Part shown: positions 12,514 through 12,972 of the stretch, piece after piece
Numbering within the stretch: position 1 is the first letter of the stretch
Layout: every line of letters starts with the position of its first letter
NCBI GenBank assembly: GCA_026770585.1
Contig: MU646549.1
Location: 484,526-497,497, forward strand
Length of the DNA: 12,972 nt
Source: Baffinella frigidus
Taxonomy: Eukaryota > Cryptophyceae > Cryptomonadales > Baffinellaceae
Direction: 5' to 3'
Made by a program: the position numbers and the translations under genes
The notes under the pieces: model-generated
What the model was told of the DNA's origin: nothing
Database searches by the model: none
Seen by the model: only the letters and a program-made list of their open reading frames with translations

Positions 12514-12595
12514 CTTTTGGATGGCGCGCTTCTTCTTCTCGCCCTTGACCCACGTCCGCTCCAGCACTCTTTCCATCACGTCTTGTCTCTTCCAC
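12514..12595 (-). CDS. TRPM-like channel, exon MERVLERTWVKGEKKKRAIQ
   Basis: Exon of 82 bases. The acceptor is GGTACCACAG| and the proposed donor is CAAAAG|GCAACT, a GC donor with good surrounding consensus. The peptide begins WKRQDV and continues MERVLERTWVKGEKKKRAIQ. It joins in frame to ALHLAMTLDRV, giving a KxxRAIQKALHLA helix that suits the start of an ankyrin-like or TRPM-homology block. Two later copies at 12152-12210 and 12033-12080 keep the TWxKGEKKKRAIQ part, with mostly silent changes in GEKKKRA. One has GT in place of GC (CAAAA|GTATTTC) but then in a different phase. This copy is chosen because its acceptor and both phases fit the flanking exons. Confidence 0.6.
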
Positions 12596-12675
12596 CTGTG
12601 GTACCCCAAAGTAAATTTAGTAAAAACGTACAGCTGAATGGCACGAGGCAAACCCCGAACCGCTTCCACCTGCAG

Positions 12676-12772
12676 TTTGGGGTTTGGGGTTTGGGATTTG
12701 GGGTGTGTGGTTTGGGGCTTAGGGTTTAGGGTTTAGGGGTTGGGGTTCAGAGTTTAGGGTTTAGGGTTGAGG
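12676..12772. repeat. TTTAGGG/TTTGGGG tract
   Basis: About twelve units filling most of the 183-base intron between exons 12779-12827 and 12514-12595, starting at the donor. Confidence 0.85.
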
Positions 12773-12778
12773 GTTTAC

Positions 12779-12827
12779 CTGATGGTCAGCTCGGGCTTCT
12801 TCCACAGCTCATCCGGGAAATTCGCGA
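12779..12827 (-). CDS. TRPM-like gene, exon ANFPDELWKKPELTI (first in window)
   Basis: Exon of 49 bases. The donor ACCATCAG|GTAAACC is near consensus and leads straight into CCCTCAACCCTAAACCC. The acceptor is GTATTTTCAAG|, the weakest in the model. The peptide is ANFPDELWKKPELTI and the split last codon makes Arg with the next exon. The W..P.L.I order recalls the start of the SLOG/LSDAT domain of TRPM proteins, but the expected VTGG does not follow in the next exon, so I do not assign that domain. Upstream exons would lie right of the window. Confidence 0.5.
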
Positions 12828-12972
12828 CTTGAAAATACGTTTGTACCAGGAAATCTAGTATTTATAGCAGGAAATGTAATACAGAAGTGCAATTTGAATA
12901 CATTTATGGCTAGTCCAATTTTATGAGAACTTTCAGTCCGGAGAGAATTCCCCGGAGAGCTAGTAAGATTTC

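Noticed and set aside
12514-12827. SLOG/LSDAT domain call for the first two exons
   Set aside because: W..P.LTI fits the start, but the VTGG motif is absent after the in-phase junction and RAIQKALHLA leads straight into the ankyrin-like exon.

Overview
This looks like nuclear DNA from a eukaryote, probably a protist alga. There is no bacterial gene organisation. The six-frame reading gives only short ORFs. I see clear spliceosomal-type exon borders, long introns, GA microsatellites, many terminal-inverted-repeat (TIR) elements, and many degenerate TTTAGGG/CCCTAAA telomere-type repeats. TTTAGGG is the telomere word of plants, dinoflagellates, chromerids and several other algae, so an alveolate alga is a reasonable guess, but the sequence does not prove it.

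Main reading: the minus strand carries the middle of one split gene for a TRPM-like cation channel. I place fourteen exons from right to left: 12827-12779, 12595-12514, 10280-10220, 9555-9503, 8940-8874, 8197-8062, 7170-7056, 6014-5917, 4690-4456, 4183-4136, 3310-3236, 2787-2689, 1873-1787 and 367-275. They total about 1.3 kb, or roughly 430 codons. Every junction keeps the reading frame. All acceptors end in AG, and thirteen of the fourteen in CAG. Most donors are GT; one appears to be GC and one is unresolved. The joined product reads as a TRPM-homology cytosolic domain: an ankyrin-like LDRVECVHLLFECGADPEELY stretch early, a Lys/Glu/Ser-rich linker in the middle, and the diagnostic pre-membrane block (VLMNRVEMAKMLW ... 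ALTACALLRGM ... EFENMAIGVQ ... LAVKSL ... W ... DLA) at the end. The membrane and pore part would lie left of position 1, and the N-terminus right of the window.

The unusual part is the introns. At least nine of the fourteen exons have extra, mostly broken copies nearby, often with a little flanking intron: eight copies of exon 275-367, four to five of 3236-3310, three of 1787-1873, four of the 3' part of 8062-8197, about four of 5917-6014, five of 10220-10280, three of 12514-12595, and two of 9503-9555. Some copies differ from the working exon only at silent sites. The rest of the intron sequence is telomere-type repeat, in several places running directly into the CAG of an acceptor, plus at least eight kinds of TIR or foldback element. 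One is a set of 161-bp elements of which three copies have exactly the same length. There are also two minisatellites, both with 24-bp period, and GA tracts.

Layout: 1-1500, exon 275-367 and its fossil array with GA tracts. 1500-2700, exon 1787-1873, two fossils, and a TIR element with a perfect palindrome. 2689-4200, three pre-pore exons and fossils. 4456-4690, low-complexity exon. 4800-6300, TIR elements, minisatellites, exon 5917-6014 and copies. 6310-7000, little recognised apart from one 161-bp-family element. 7056-8200, two exons and a tandem exon/element array. 8290-9430, hairpins, exon 8874-8940, telomere-type tract and a 98-bp-arm foldback. 9500-11070, two exons, fossils, and telomere-type tracts in both orientations. 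11080-12370, foldback elements, a 161-bp element and weak repeats. 12514-12827, two exons. No rRNA, tRNA or CRISPR was seen. The exon model and family call come from reading the sequence alone and need transcript confirmation.
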